From positions 179,239 through 243,238 of the forward strand of contig NZ_QZWZ01000008.1 of the NCBI RefSeq assembly GCF_003601975.1: a stretch of DNA of 64,000 bases, written 5' to 3'. This DNA comes from Mesorhizobium waimense. GTDB taxonomy: Bacteria; Pseudomonadota; Alphaproteobacteria; Rhizobiales; Rhizobiaceae. Position 1 is the first letter of the stretch; each line of letters begins with the position of its first letter. Below the pieces are notes generated by a model. The model ran no database searches. It saw nothing but the letters and a program-made list of their open reading frames with translations, and was not told the DNA's origin. Positions 29,030-38,016 of this stretch are shown here, in pieces. Position numbers and translations under genes: made by a program.

Positions 29030-29462
29030 AAAGATCTCCTGTCCCTCTCCGCTCGGTTTTTGGAGAAAACCCGCCGGCCGATGCGGGTTTCAACCCCCGG
29101 GCCGGACCCGGGAGAGGGTGGTTAGGCCAAGGGAATCAGACCGTTTTAGTGGTCGTTTTGGCCATGGTTTTGCTGGAACGTGGGGACGCGCCGACGCGCC
29201 CGGCCAGATGATTGTGGCCAGGGAAGTCGAATGCAAGAAGAGCCATCAAAAGGCCGCGCATCGAAATGATCCCGTTCGATGCCGGCTTTTACGCGGTTTG
29301 CAAAAAGAGTCAATCGCGACGCGCAATCGCTGTTCCCCTGTACAATGGCGGCGGCGCGAAGTACGAACGGCGCCAATGTCCGGCTCATTGAGCGCCTCAG
29401 CGGCCGCCGGCGAAAAAGCCCCTCGCCGGGCTACAGAAGACTCCGGATTCCGAAAGAGATAG
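29030..29462. other. Intergenic region between asd and the DEAD-box gene
   Basis: 433 nt hold the divergent promoters of asd and the helicase. A hairpin AAACCCGC (29067-29074) / GCGGGTTT (29083-29090) lies in the asd leader. The helicase probably has a long 5' leader, as is common for cold-induced RNA helicases, but no recognised motif is visible. Confidence 0.4.
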
Positions 29463-31322
29463 ATGTCCAGTTTCCAAGGTATTGTTCCTGCGCTTGCACA
29501 GGCGCTGGAAAAACGCGGCTATGCCGAGCTGACGCCGGTGCAGAAGGCGGTCCTCGCCCCCGAGCTCGGCGAGGCCGACGCGCTGGTTTCGGCGCAGACC
29601 GGTTCCGGCAAGACCGTCGCCTTCGGCCTCGCCCTGGCGCCGACCCTTCTCGAAGGCGCGGAGCGCTTTGCCCAGGCCGCGGCACCGCTGGCGTTGGCCG
29701 TGGCGCCGACGCGCGAACTCGCTTTGCAGGTGACGCGCGAATTGCAATGGCTCTACGAGCTGACCGGCGCGACGGTCGCGTCCTGCGTCGGCGGCATGGA
29801 CATGCGCACGGAACGGCGCGCGCTGGAGCGCGGCGCCCACATCGTTGTCGGGACGCCGGGTCGGCTGCGCGACCACATCACTCGGCATGCGCTCGACATG
29901 TCGGCGCTGAAGGCCGTCGTTCTCGACGAGGCCGACGAGATGCTCGATCTCGGTTTTCGCGAGGATCTCGAATTCATCCTCGACGCGGCCCCGGCCGAGC
30001 GCCGCACGCTGATGTTTTCGGCAACGGTGCCGCGATCCATCGCCACGCTGGCGCAAGGCTACCAGCGCGATGCGGTGCGCATCTCGGCCGCCGGCGAGGA
30101 AAAGCAGCATCTCGACATCGAATACCGGGCGCTGAACGTCGCCCAGGCCGATCGGGAAAACGCCATCATCAACGTGCTGCGCTATTATGAGGCGAAGAAC
30201 GCACTGGTGTTCTGCAACACCCGCGCCGCCGTCAACCATCTGACCGCGCGCTTCAACAACCGCAATTTCTCGGTCGTGGCGCTGTCCGGCGAGCTCAGCC
30301 AGAACGAGCGCAGCCATGCCTTGCAGGCGATGCGCGACGGCCGCGCCAAGGTGTGCATCGCCACCGACGTGGCGGCGCGCGGCATCGACCTGCCCAATCT
30401 CGAACTAGTGATCCACGCCGATCTGCCAACCAATCCGGAGACGCTGCTGCACCGGAGCGGACGAACCGGACGTGCCGGGCGCAAGGGCGTCAGCGCGCTG
30501 ATCGTGCCCAACAGCGCCCGCAAGCGCACCGAGCGGCTTTTGCAGAATGCCGGACTCAAGGCGACATGGGCGAGCCCGCCCTCGGCCGACGATGTGATCC
30601 AGCGCGACGACGAGCGCATTCTTGCCGATCCGGCTTTCGACGAGCCCGTGAAGGATGACGAGCGCGCTTTCATCGACGCGCTTCTCGCCCGGCATGGCGC
30701 CGAACAGGTGGCGGCCGCCTTCGTGCGCCAGTGTCGTGCCAGCCGCTCGGCGCCCGAGGATCTCATGGACGTCGCACCGTTCACGCCGTCGGGTGAAAAG
30801 TTTGCCCGCCGCGACGAGGCGCCTAGCCGCCGTGACGATTTCGGCGCCAGCGTCTGGTTCTCGCTGTCGGTCGGCCGCCGGCAGAATGCCGAGCCGCGCT
30901 GGCTGATCCCGATGCTGTGCCGCACCGGCAACATCTCCAAGCGCGAGATCGGCGCCATCAAGATGCAGCCGGAAGAAACCTTCGTTCAGATCGCCGCCGA
31001 CTGGGCCGACCGGTTCCTGACCGCGATCGGCCCCGACAGGAAACTGCAGAACAACATCGTGGTGAAGCGGCTGGACGGCACGCCCGATCTTTCTCGCGCC
31101 GGTTACCAGCCGCCGCAACCCGACAAGAAGCCGCATCGCGGCAAGCGGGCATTCGACCAGAACGCGCCCCAAGCTGCTCACAAGCCGAAATTCGAGAAAC
31201 GCGCCGCGCTGTCGGAGCGCCCTCCATTCGAGGCAACGCCCTGGGCCGGGAAAGCAGGCAAGCCGAAATTCGACAAGGCCGGACCGGCAAAGCACAAGAA
31301 ATCGAAAAAAAGGCCAAGCTAA
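29463..31322 (+). CDS. DEAD-box ATP-dependent RNA helicase with DbpA-type RNA-binding domain
   Basis: The protein has 619 residues. Q-motif TPVQ, Walker A AQTGSGKT (44-51), DEAD in DEADEM, SAT, and HRSGRTGRAGRKG motif VI are all intact. Residues about 460-530 match the DbpA C-terminal RNA-binding fold (PRWLIPMLCRTGNISKREIG), followed by a basic Lys/Pro-rich tail. It resembles DeaD/CsdA-like helicases acting in ribosome assembly and cold adaptation. Confidence 0.92.
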   Translation: MSSFQGIVPALAQALEKRGYAELTPVQKAVLAPELGEADALVSAQTGSGKTVAFGLALAPTLLEGAERFAQAAAPLALAVAPTRELALQVTRELQWLYELTGATVASCVGGMDMRTERRALERGAHIVVGTPGRLRDHITRHALDMSALKAVVLDEADEMLDLGFREDLEFILDAAPAERRTLMFSATVPRSIATLAQGYQRDAVRISAAGEEKQHLDIEYRALNVAQADRENAIINVLRYYEAKNALVFCNTRAAVNHLTARFNNRNFSVVALSGELSQNERSHALQAMRDGRAKVCIATDVAARGIDLPNLELVIHADLPTNPETLLHRSGRTGRAGRKGVSALIVPNSARKRTERLLQNAGLKATWASPPSADDVIQRDDERILADPAFDEPVKDDERAFIDALLARHGAEQVAAAFVRQCRASRSAPEDLMDVAPFTPSGEKFARRDEAPSRRDDFGASVWFSLSVGRRQNAEPRWLIPMLCRTGNISKREIGAIKMQPEETFVQIAADWADRFLTAIGPDRKLQNNIVVKRLDGTPDLSRAGYQPPQPDKKPHRGKRAFDQNAPQAAHKPKFEKRAALSERPPFEATPWAGKAGKPKFDKAGPAKHKKSKKRPS

Positions 31323-31423
31323 TCGCCCGGCTTGCTATAGCAGCCGCCCGTTTCACGCATGCCCCTTGCGGTCCGCCGCAACTTTGAACAGTCTGGGCAT
31401 GCGCGGCAATGGGGGACAGGGCA

Positions 31424-32140
31424 ATGCGCGGCGAAGTTCTTCATTATGACGAAGACCAGGGTTTTGGTTTCATCGCCGGGGCGGACGGCAACCGCTACAG
31501 TTTCGCGCGCGAGGACATGCGCCGCGACGCCTCGGTGGCCAAGGGCGCGCTTGTCGAATTCCAGCCGGGCGGTGGCCAGGCGCGCAATGTCTATTCGATC
31601 CGTGCCCAGACGTCGGCGGCTCCAGCCGGTACCGCTGCTGCCACCACATCACCTCAGGCCAGCAGCAAGCCGGCGGCCGCGCCTCAAACGCAGCATTTCG
31701 GCCGTCTTGCCGAGACCGAGACCGGCGGCTCCACCGGATTGTGGAGCTATTTCTGGCGGGCGGTGACGGAAAACTATTTCAACTTCGCCGGCCGCGCCCG
31801 CCGCAAGGAATTCTGGGCCTTCTGCCTGTTCTGGATGGTCTGCTTGATCGTGATCTTCGGTATCGGCGCCGGCGCCGACGCGGCCATGGGCAATCTGGAC
31901 GCCGGCACCGACCTGCCGGCGATGGCGATGGGGCTTTCCATCACTTTCGTCCTGGCAACGTTCGTGCCGTGGATCGGGCTGATCGTGCGCCGCCTGCACG
32001 ATATCGGCCTGACCGGCTGGCTTGCCGTGCTGTTTTTCATCCCGACCGTCGGCGGCCTGGCCACGCTGGTCTTCGCGCTGATCCCGACCCAAGGACAAGA
32101 AAACCGGTGGGGCCCGGTGCCGGCTGGCGTCCGGATTTAA
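31424..32140 (+). CDS. Cold-shock-like domain fused to DUF805 membrane domain
   Basis: The protein has 238 residues. Residues 1-60 look like a cold-shock/OB-type domain (VLHYDEDQGFGFIAGADGN, RYSFAREDM). A Pro/Ala/Thr linker follows, then a DUF805 domain (PF05656) with four helices, starting LWSYFWRAVTENYFNFAGRARR and ending QENRWGPVPAG. The fusion suggests nucleic-acid binding tethered to the membrane, which is inference. ATG at 31424 has GGGGGACAGG upstream; ATG 31409 is possible. A decayed paralogue follows immediately. Confidence 0.8.
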   Translation: MRGEVLHYDEDQGFGFIAGADGNRYSFAREDMRRDASVAKGALVEFQPGGGQARNVYSIRAQTSAAPAGTAAATTSPQASSKPAAAPQTQHFGRLAETETGGSTGLWSYFWRAVTENYFNFAGRARRKEFWAFCLFWMVCLIVIFGIGAGADAAMGNLDAGTDLPAMAMGLSITFVLATFVPWIGLIVRRLHDIGLTGWLAVLFFIPTVGGLATLVFALIPTQGQENRWGPVPAGVRI

Positions 32141-32212
32141 CCGGAGCGTGCATATTGCCATCTACGGCAACTTTAGATAGTGCTGAGACGACGCAATGCA
32201 GGGGGCAAGGCG

Positions 32213-32848
32213 ACGCGCGGCACGGTGTACCACTACGACGAAGATCAGGACTACGGCTACGTCGACGGAGTGGACGGCAAGCGCTATATCTTCGGGCGCG
32301 GGGATCTGAGGCAGGACGTGTCGCTTGCCAGGGGCACACTCGTCGAGTTCCGGGCGGATGATGGGACGGCGCACGATATCGTCGCCGCATCCACGCCAAG
32401 ACGCGATCGGTCGAAACGTCCTGTTCACTCTGCTGAACGTCGGCCGGCCCAATCCATAGGCTTATGGGCCTATTTCGGGCGCGCGATGATCGCGGACTAC
32501 GGCAATTTCAACGGACACGCCCGCCGCAAGGAGTTCTGGGCGTTCTATAACTGCTCGATCGTCGTGCTCGTCGCGCTGTCCGGTTTCGGCATTCTTCTTA
32601 ACCTCGCGATAAGCGGTTTTGGAAATGCTCCGAGGACCTCGATCGGGTACGTTCCTGCTCTGCTTTTCGTACTGGCAATGATTCTGCCGTTGATCGCGCT
32701 TATCGTGCGTCGTCTGCACAACATTGGCTTGCCTTGGTTTGCTTTACGCCAGCCTTGGGTGGCGTAGCGTTTCTCGTCGTCGGGACTGATTCCGTCTCAA
32801 TTTGGCGAAAATCGCTGGGGGCCGGTGCCGGTCGTCGTCAGGATTTAG
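32213..32848 (+). pseudogene. Decayed tandem copy of the cold-shock/DUF805 gene
   Basis: It aligns along its length with the preceding gene: VYHYDEDQDYGYVDGVDGK, then LWAYFGRAMIADYGNFNGHARR. Three lesions are visible. The position of the paralogue's ATG is ACG (32213). A frameshift near 32740 sends the frame to a stop at 32767. A second frameshift, at the GGG near 32783, is needed to reach the conserved ending QFGENRWGPVPVVVRI and its TAG at 32848. The last 11 nt overlap the convergent GNAT gene. Confidence 0.75.
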
Positions 32849-33323
32849 CGGCCGCCGCCAGCGCCTCGCCCGACAACCTGAGGAAAATCTTCTGGCCGTG
32901 ACGCTCGACGCCGAGCTGCGCATAGAAGCGCAGCGCGCCCTCGTTCCAGTCCTCGGTGGTGAGGTCGATGCGGCCGATGCCCTCGCTCAGGCAATGACTG
33001 GCGAGAAAGCCGATCAACGCCCGGCCGACGCCTGCATTGCGGGCATGGTCGCGCACGAACAGATCCTTCAGGAAAAGCAGTCGCTCAAGGTCAATGCCCG
33101 GATGCGCGATGGCGACCGATGCCAGGCCGGCAACCTCGCCATCGACGAAAGCCAGCGCGAAATGCTGATAGGCCGGGCTTTCCTCGCCGAGCCATTTTCG
33201 CGCAGCAGCCATGGCGCGCTCGCTGTCGAGCGGCGGCTGCCGGTAATGCACCGCCATCTCGCAGAGCATGACGCCAAGAGCCACCGCATCGCCGGTCGTC
33301 GCCCAGCGGACGTCGACCGCCAT
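32838..33323 (-). CDS. GNAT family N-acetyltransferase
   Basis: The protein has 161 residues. The acetyl-CoA loop RNAGVGRALIGFL and the following LTTEDWNEGALRFYAQLG match GNAT (PF00583). The substrate is unknown. It begins 4 nt after the leuB stop on the same strand, so it is probably co-transcribed with leuB. Confidence 0.85.
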   Translation of the reverse strand: MAVDVRWATTGDAVALGVMLCEMAVHYRQPPLDSERAMAAARKWLGEESPAYQHFALAFVDGEVAGLASVAIAHPGIDLERLLFLKDLFVRDHARNAGVGRALIGFLASHCLSEGIGRIDLTTEDWNEGALRFYAQLGVERHGQKIFLRLSGEALAAAAKS

Positions 33324-33327
33324 GGGA

Positions 33328-34431
33328 TCAGCTCAGGAACTTGGTGATGATCGCGTCGCCCATCTCGACGGTGCCGACCTCGCTCATGCCCTCGGACATG
33401 ATGTCCTTGGTGCGCAAGCCCTGGTCGAGCACGGCGGCGATGGCACCTTCGAGCTTGTCGGCCTCGGCCACCATGCCGAAGGAATAGCGCAGGCACATGG
33501 CGAAGGAAGCGATCATGGCGATCGGGTTGGCGATGCCCTGGCCGGCGATGTCGGGCGCCGAGCCATGCACCGGCTCGTAGAGCGCCTTGCGCTTCTTGGT
33601 CTTCACGTCCGGCGCGCCGAGCGAGGCCGACGGCAGCATGCCGATCGAGCCGGTCAGCATGGCGGCGATGTCGGACAGCATGTCGCCGAACAGATTGTCG
33701 GTGACGATGACGTCGAACTGTTTTGGCCAGCGCACCAGCTGCATGCCGCCGGCATCGGCCAGCATGTGGTCGAGCTTGACGTCGGCGTATTTGGCCTTGT
33801 GCGTCTGGGTAACGACCTCGTTCCACAACACGCCCGACTTCATCACATTGCGCTTTTCCATCGAGGTGACGTGGTTCTTGCGGGTCCGCGCCAGCTCGAA
33901 AGCGACGCCGGAGATGCGCTCGATCTCGAACGTGTCGTAGACCTGCGTGTCAATGCCACGCTTCTGGCCGTTGCCGAGATCGATGATCTGCTTCGGCTCG
34001 CCGAAATAGACGCCGCCGGTGAGCTCGCGCACGATGAGGATATCGAGACCCTCGACCACCTCCTGCTTGAGCGAGGAGGATGCGGCCAGCGCCGGATAGC
34101 AGATGGCCGGACGCAGATTGGCGAACAGCTCCATGTCCTTGCGCAGGCGCAGCAGCCCGGCCTCGGGGCGCACCTCGTAAGGCACCTTGTCCCATTTCGG
34201 CCCGCCGACGGCGCCGAACAGCACCGCGTCGGCCGCCATCGCCTTTTCCATGTCGGCATCGGAGATCGCCGCGCCATGCGCATCATAGGCGCAGCCGCCG
34301 ACCAGCCCTTCGTCGGTGGCAAAGCCGCTGCCCAGCTTTGCATTCATGGCCGCGATCAACTTCTTCACCTCGGCCATCGCCTCGGGGCCGATGCCGTCAC
34401 CGGCGAGCAGGAGAAGATTTTTCGAAGCCAT
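33328..34431 (-). CDS. leuB: 3-isopropylmalate dehydrogenase
   Basis: The protein has 367 residues. It contains [31 protein letters not shown] (substrate arginines), [12 protein letters not shown] and [15 protein letters not shown], all LeuB hallmarks. It oxidises 3-isopropylmalate with NAD in leucine synthesis. ATG at 34431 starts at the conserved N-terminus; a longer frame upstream is not supported. leuD lies 2.2 kb away on the same strand with three genes between. Confidence 0.96.
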   Translation of the reverse strand: MASKNLLLLAGDGIGPEAMAEVKKLIAAMNAKLGSGFATDEGLVGGCAYDAHGAAISDADMEKAMAADAVLFGAVGGPKWDKVPYEVRPEAGLLRLRKDMELFANLRPAICYPALAASSSLKQEVVEGLDILIVRELTGGVYFGEPKQIIDLGNGQKRGIDTQVYDTFEIERISGVAFELARTRKNHVTSMEKRNVMKSGVLWNEVVTQTHKAKYADVKLDHMLADAGGMQLVRWPKQFDVIVTDNLFGDMLSDIAAMLTGSIGMLPSASLGAPDVKTKKRKALYEPVHGSAPDIAGQGIANPIAMIASFAMCLRYSFGMVAEADKLEGAIAAVLDQGLRTKDIMSEGMSEVGTVEMGDAIITKFLS

Positions 34432-34519
34432 GGAGAACCGTCCCAATCCTGTTTGGAGAAACCGCGGCCTTGCTAAACGCCAAGCGGTCGGCGCGCAAGC
34501 CTGCACGTGGGACGCGCCT

Positions 34520-34870
34520 TCAACGATGCGAGAGGATATTGACCAGCCTGCCGAACGGATCGCGCACATAAAAGCGCCGCACGCCCCAGGGCTCGTCGGC
34601 CGGACCGTATTCGATGGCGAAGCCGGCGGTCTTCATGGCATCAAGCGCGGCACCGACATCGTCGACCTCGATCGACAGGTCCGGCACAGGCGTGCCCGAA
34701 CCGCCCTGGGCCATGAAGCTGATCTGCACGGTCATCGTCTCTTGCGAGCCGTAGGTGGCGATCCAGCCTAGATCCATGAGCACTTCGAGGCCGAGCACAT
34801 CCTGATAGAAGCGCTTTGCCGCCGCGATGTCCTGCGTTTCTATGTTTGCAACGATACGCCGGACTTTCAT
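34520..34870 (-). CDS. VOC-superfamily (glyoxalase-like) protein
   Basis: The protein has 116 residues. [20 protein letters not shown] and [19 protein letters not shown] are typical of the glyoxalase/bleomycin-resistance fold (PF00903). One predicted metal ligand (H/E at strand 1) is replaced by N9/E11-type residues, so the reaction cannot be assigned. It lies 4 nt downstream of the RidA-like gene, likely one operon. Confidence 0.85.
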   Translation of the reverse strand: MKVRRIVANIETQDIAAAKRFYQDVLGLEVLMDLGWIATYGSQETMTVQISFMAQGGSGTPVPDLSIEVDDVGAALDAMKTAGFAIEYGPADEPWGVRRFYVRDPFGRLVNILSHR

Positions 34871-34874
34871 CGGT

Positions 34875-35258
34875 TCAGCCCGTGCGCCGCAGCGCCGTAA
34901 CTTCGATCTCGATCTTCATTTCCGGCTTGTTGAGCTGACAGACGATCATCGTCGCTGCCGGCCTGATCTCGCCGAAGGCCTCGCCGAGGATCGGGAAGAC
35001 GGTATCCACGAAGGCCTGGTCGGTGATGTAGTAATGCGCCCGCACCACGTCGGCCATCTCGAAGCCGCCGTCCTGCAAGGCCTTGGCAATCGTCGCCAGG
35101 CAATTGCGCGTCTGCGCCTCGACCGTCTCGGGCATCGTCATGGTCGCATAGTCGTAGCCGGTGGTTCCGGACACAAAGCACCAGTCGCCCTGCACCACCG
35201 CGCGCGAATAGCCGGCGGTTTTTTCGAAGGGCGAGCCGGTGGAGATCAGTTTGCGCAT
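34875..35258 (-). CDS. RidA-family enamine/imine deaminase-like protein
   Basis: The protein has 127 residues. GSPFEKTAGYSRAVV, FVSGTTGYD and the C-terminal EIEVTALRR match the YjgF/YER057c/UK114 superfamily (PF01042). True RidA carries a catalytic Arg near residue 105; here the equivalent segment is PAATMIVCQL, lacking it, so it may belong to a divergent Rid subgroup. ATG at 35258. It heads a two-gene unit with the VOC protein. Confidence 0.85.
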   Translation of the reverse strand: MRKLISTGSPFEKTAGYSRAVVQGDWCFVSGTTGYDYATMTMPETVEAQTRNCLATIAKALQDGGFEMADVVRAHYYITDQAFVDTVFPILGEAFGEIRPAATMIVCQLNKPEMKIEIEVTALRRTG

Positions 35259-35383
35259 GGGGCCTCGCAGTGGTTGCGGCATCTTGCAAGGATAGGGCAG
35301 GGCTGACCATGGGCCAGAGGCAGCCGATTGTTGTTAGGACCTGGGAGCGCCGACTTGGGAGATTGGCCGAGCCCCCGCGTCTT

Positions 35384-35540
35384 CGTCATCCTATGGCGAA
35401 GCAAGGAGCGAAGCGACGCGGCGCAGACCAAAGGATCCATGCCATGACATTCGTGCTACTCGCCGTTGCAGAATTCTGCTCCGTCGCGCCCGTCGGCGAC
35501 GGTCACGGCATGGATCCTCGGGTCAAGCCCGAGGATGACG
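35384..35540. repeat. Rhizobial intergenic palindromic repeat, family A, copy 2
   Basis: The left arm is CGTCATCCTATGGCGAAGC up to AGGATCCATGCCATGACA; the right arm, inverted, is CGGCATGGATCCTCGGGTC to CCCGAGGATGACG. It has the same architecture as 2137-2371. It fills the 315-nt gap between the RidA-like and Ivy-like genes, where no protein gene is seen. Confidence 0.7.
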
Positions 35541-35573
35541 ATGGCGCGGTGGTCGCCGCTGCGTCAGAAAATC

Positions 35574-36524
35574 CTAGTTCCCCAGCGCCTTGTCCAGCGC
35601 TTCCTTCACATCGGCCGGCCACGTCGTCACCGGCGGCCAGGCGTCCGGCTCAGGCTTGTCGCCCTGGCGGGCGAAATAGAGCGTTTGCTTGGCCGGATCG
35701 ACCGCCATGAAGCCGTCATTGCCGCCGCAATCATGCGGCACGCAGCCGCTGGCGTAGAAGGCGCCGGAAGCCGTCTTTTCCGTGCCGCCGCCGACCAGCA
35801 GGCTGGTCGCCATGTCGGGCATGGTGTCGCCGAGCAGTTTCTGCGCCGCCTTGTAGACGGCCTCATTGTGGAAGGCGTCGATGATGTTCTGGTATTTGGA
35901 AGGGTCGACGTCTTTCCAGTCGGTGCCGGGTTCCGGCATGTAGCTCAGATTGCCCGAGGTGGTCAGCCCGTCCGTGGGCGACCATTGCAGCGCCGGCCTC
36001 GATTCTCCCGGCAAGAGATAGGGCACGAAATAGATGGCATTGTCAGAGACCGCCGCCGGCGGCGCACCGCATTCGTCCTGCTCGACCGTGGTGGTCTGGA
36101 CGGTGCCACCTTCCGGCTTCCACACGATCACCTTGGCCGGGCCGCATTGGTTGCCGCCGTCGCCGACATCGACCAGCGCCACGTTGACGCCGCCGACCTT
36201 GACGACCTTGTCGAAGTAGACATCGTAGTTGCTCGCCAGCGGCTTGCCGTCATAGGCCAGCACCTTTTCGCCGTCCTGTTCCGGCTGCGTGATGGTCAGT
36301 TGGCCGCCCTCGAACGGGATCGGCGCCTGCTTGTCGTCGTCGGCGGGCGCCGCATCGGTGGTGCTCGACGATCCCTGATCGGCCGCGCCCTGGTCGGTTG
36401 CCGGCTGGTCGCCCGCTGCCGGAGTCTGTCGCGCGGCGGGCGTCTGCGTCTGGGCATGAATGGCTGTCGTGGGCAGACACACCAACACCAGCGCCGAGGC
36501 GCCGGCCAGAAGCGAGCGTGTCAT
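35574..36524 (-). CDS. Exported protein with Ivy-like (lysozyme inhibitor) C-terminal motif
   Basis: The protein has 316 residues with a signal peptide cleaved near AIHA. Residues 25-68 are a low-complexity Ala/Gln/Thr/Asp linker. Residues 70-195 form a beta-rich domain I cannot name. Residues 215-290 contain GCVPHDCGG (Cys261, Cys266), which matches the CKPHDC active loop of Ivy, the periplasmic inhibitor of C-type lysozyme. The flanking pattern (AFY before, VDPAKQTLYFA after) also fits. Ivy-like assignment rests on this motif only. It would protect peptidoglycan from host or endogenous lysozyme if right. Confidence 0.6.
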   Translation of the reverse strand: MTRSLLAGASALVLVCLPTTAIHAQTQTPAARQTPAAGDQPATDQGAADQGSSSTTDAAPADDDKQAPIPFEGGQLTITQPEQDGEKVLAYDGKPLASNYDVYFDKVVKVGGVNVALVDVGDGGNQCGPAKVIVWKPEGGTVQTTTVEQDECGAPPAAVSDNAIYFVPYLLPGESRPALQWSPTDGLTTSGNLSYMPEPGTDWKDVDPSKYQNIIDAFHNEAVYKAAQKLLGDTMPDMATSLLVGGGTEKTASGAFYASGCVPHDCGGNDGFMAVDPAKQTLYFARQGDKPEPDAWPPVTTWPADVKEALDKALGN

Positions 36525-36591
36525 GAGCGTCCTCCGTTCACCGCCATGCCGGCCATTGGCGCCGCTTCGCCAGCCGCTCAGATCCGGCCGT

Positions 36592-37197
36592 TCAGGCCCA
36601 GGGGCGCTGCTCGGCGTTCTTCTTCTCGAACGAGTCGATGGCGCCGGCCTTCTCCATGGTCAGACCAATATCGTCGAGGCCATTGAGCAGGCAGTGGCGC
36701 TTGAAGTCGTCGAGGTCGAAGGTGACCACGCCGCCATCCGGGCCGCGGATCTCCTTGGCCTCGAGATCGACCGACACCGTTGCGTTGGAACCGCGCGAGG
36801 CATCGTCCATCAGCTTCTCCAGATCTTCCGGGCTGACGGTGATCGGCAAGATGCCGTTCTTGAAGCAATTGTTGTAGAAAATGTCGGCGAACGAGGTCGA
36901 GATGACGCAGCGAATGCCGAAATCGAGCAGCGCCCACGGCGCGTGCTCACGGCTCGAGCCACAGCCGAAATTGTCGCCGGCGACCAGGATCTGCGCCTTG
37001 CGGTAGGCCGGCTTGTTGAGCACGAAGTCCGGGTTTTCCGAGCCGTCGTCCTTGTAGCGCATTTCGGCGAACAGCCCGCTGCCGAGCCCGGTGCGCTTGA
37101 TCGTCTTCAGATAATCCTTGGGGATGATCATGTCGGTGTCGACATTGACGATCGGCATCGGAGCGGCAACGCCGGTGAGCTTGGTGAATTTTTCCAT
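36592..37197 (-). CDS. leuD: 3-isopropylmalate dehydratase small subunit
   Basis: The 201-residue swivel-domain subunit opens [20 protein letters not shown]. The substrate-binding [17 protein letters not shown] and [18 protein letters not shown] are diagnostic. It needs LeuC, which is not in the window. It isomerises 2- to 3-isopropylmalate in leucine synthesis. Confidence 0.96.
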   Translation of the reverse strand: MEKFTKLTGVAAPMPIVNVDTDMIIPKDYLKTIKRTGLGSGLFAEMRYKDDGSENPDFVLNKPAYRKAQILVAGDNFGCGSSREHAPWALLDFGIRCVISTSFADIFYNNCFKNGILPITVSPEDLEKLMDDASRGSNATVSVDLEAKEIRGPDGGVVTFDLDDFKRHCLLNGLDDIGLTMEKAGAIDSFEKKNAEQRPWA

Positions 37198-37361
37198 GGG
37201 TCTGGCCGTCTTCTTTTCGCTGCGGGGGATTTGCTGGCGCCCGGTTTACACAAAGCCGCGGGCAAATAAAAGGCAGCTGTTTGCGCGCGCCCTTGGCCGC
37301 CGATCACAAGATCGGCAGGCAAAGGCTTCAAAACCGGCCGCCCGTGGTGCACCTTGGCGGC

Positions 37362-37787
37362 ATGACAACAGCTTCAAAAGTCCTCTACGCCAGCGAGCAG
37401 ACGCTCGACGTCGCCGAATTCCGCCGCGTGCTGGTGGAATCCGGCCTCGGCGAAACGCGCCCCGTCGACGACGAGGCCCGGTTGAAGAAAATGCTTTCCG
37501 GCGCGAACCTGGTGCTGACGGCGCGTCTCGACGTAGAAGGCAAGCCGCTGCTCGGCGTCGCCCGCGGCCTCACCGACTTTGCCTGGGTCTGCTACATTTC
37601 CGAACTCGCCGTCTCCCAATCGGCGCAAGGGCTCGGCATCGGCAAGGGCCTGATGGACGAGGCGCGCCGGCAGCTCGGACCATCCGTCGCCATCAGCCTG
37701 ATCTCCATGCCCGACGCCGTCGGCTTCTATGAACGCATCGGCATGAAGCGCATGCCGGACGCCTTCTGGTTCGGCCGCAAGGGCTGA
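37362..37787 (+). CDS. GNAT family N-acetyltransferase
   Basis: The protein has 141 residues. WVCYISELAVSQSAQGLGIG is strand 4 and the acetyl-CoA loop, and MPDAVGFYERIGMKR the last motif. It resembles small GNAT proteins of the PF13508 type. The substrate is unknown. It stands alone, divergent from leuD, with a gene remnant downstream. Confidence 0.85.
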   Translation: MTTASKVLYASEQTLDVAEFRRVLVESGLGETRPVDDEARLKKMLSGANLVLTARLDVEGKPLLGVARGLTDFAWVCYISELAVSQSAQGLGIGKGLMDEARRQLGPSVAISLISMPDAVGFYERIGMKRMPDAFWFGRKG

Positions 37788-37832
37788 GGCTTTATGCGGA
37801 CGCAATCGCCTCGCCGGCGGCACGCGACTCAA

Positions 37833-37945
37833 CCATCTGCCATGGCGGCTACGCGAAAGCTGCGGCCGATCATTCGGATGGCTGGGCGCGGGTGCTGGGC
37901 TGGCTACAGGGGTATGTTGACGCGGGAAGATTGGCGGCGGCTTAG
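37833..37945 (+). pseudogene. Remnant of an AHSA1/SRPBCC gene (C-terminus only)
   Basis: Reading to the TAG at 37943-37945 gives HGGYAKAAADHSDGWARVL followed by GWLQGYVDAGRLAAA. This is the typical end of activator-of-Hsp90-like SRPBCC proteins (AxxHxxGWxxxLxxLxxY). No in-frame upstream part or start codon remains, so only a fragment survives. The left limit is approximate. Confidence 0.6.
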
Positions 37946-38016
37946 GATATCAAAGCGAGCGTAGCGATCCTTCGCGCCCCCCTCTGTCCTGCCAGCATCA
38001 AAGAGGACGGACGCGC

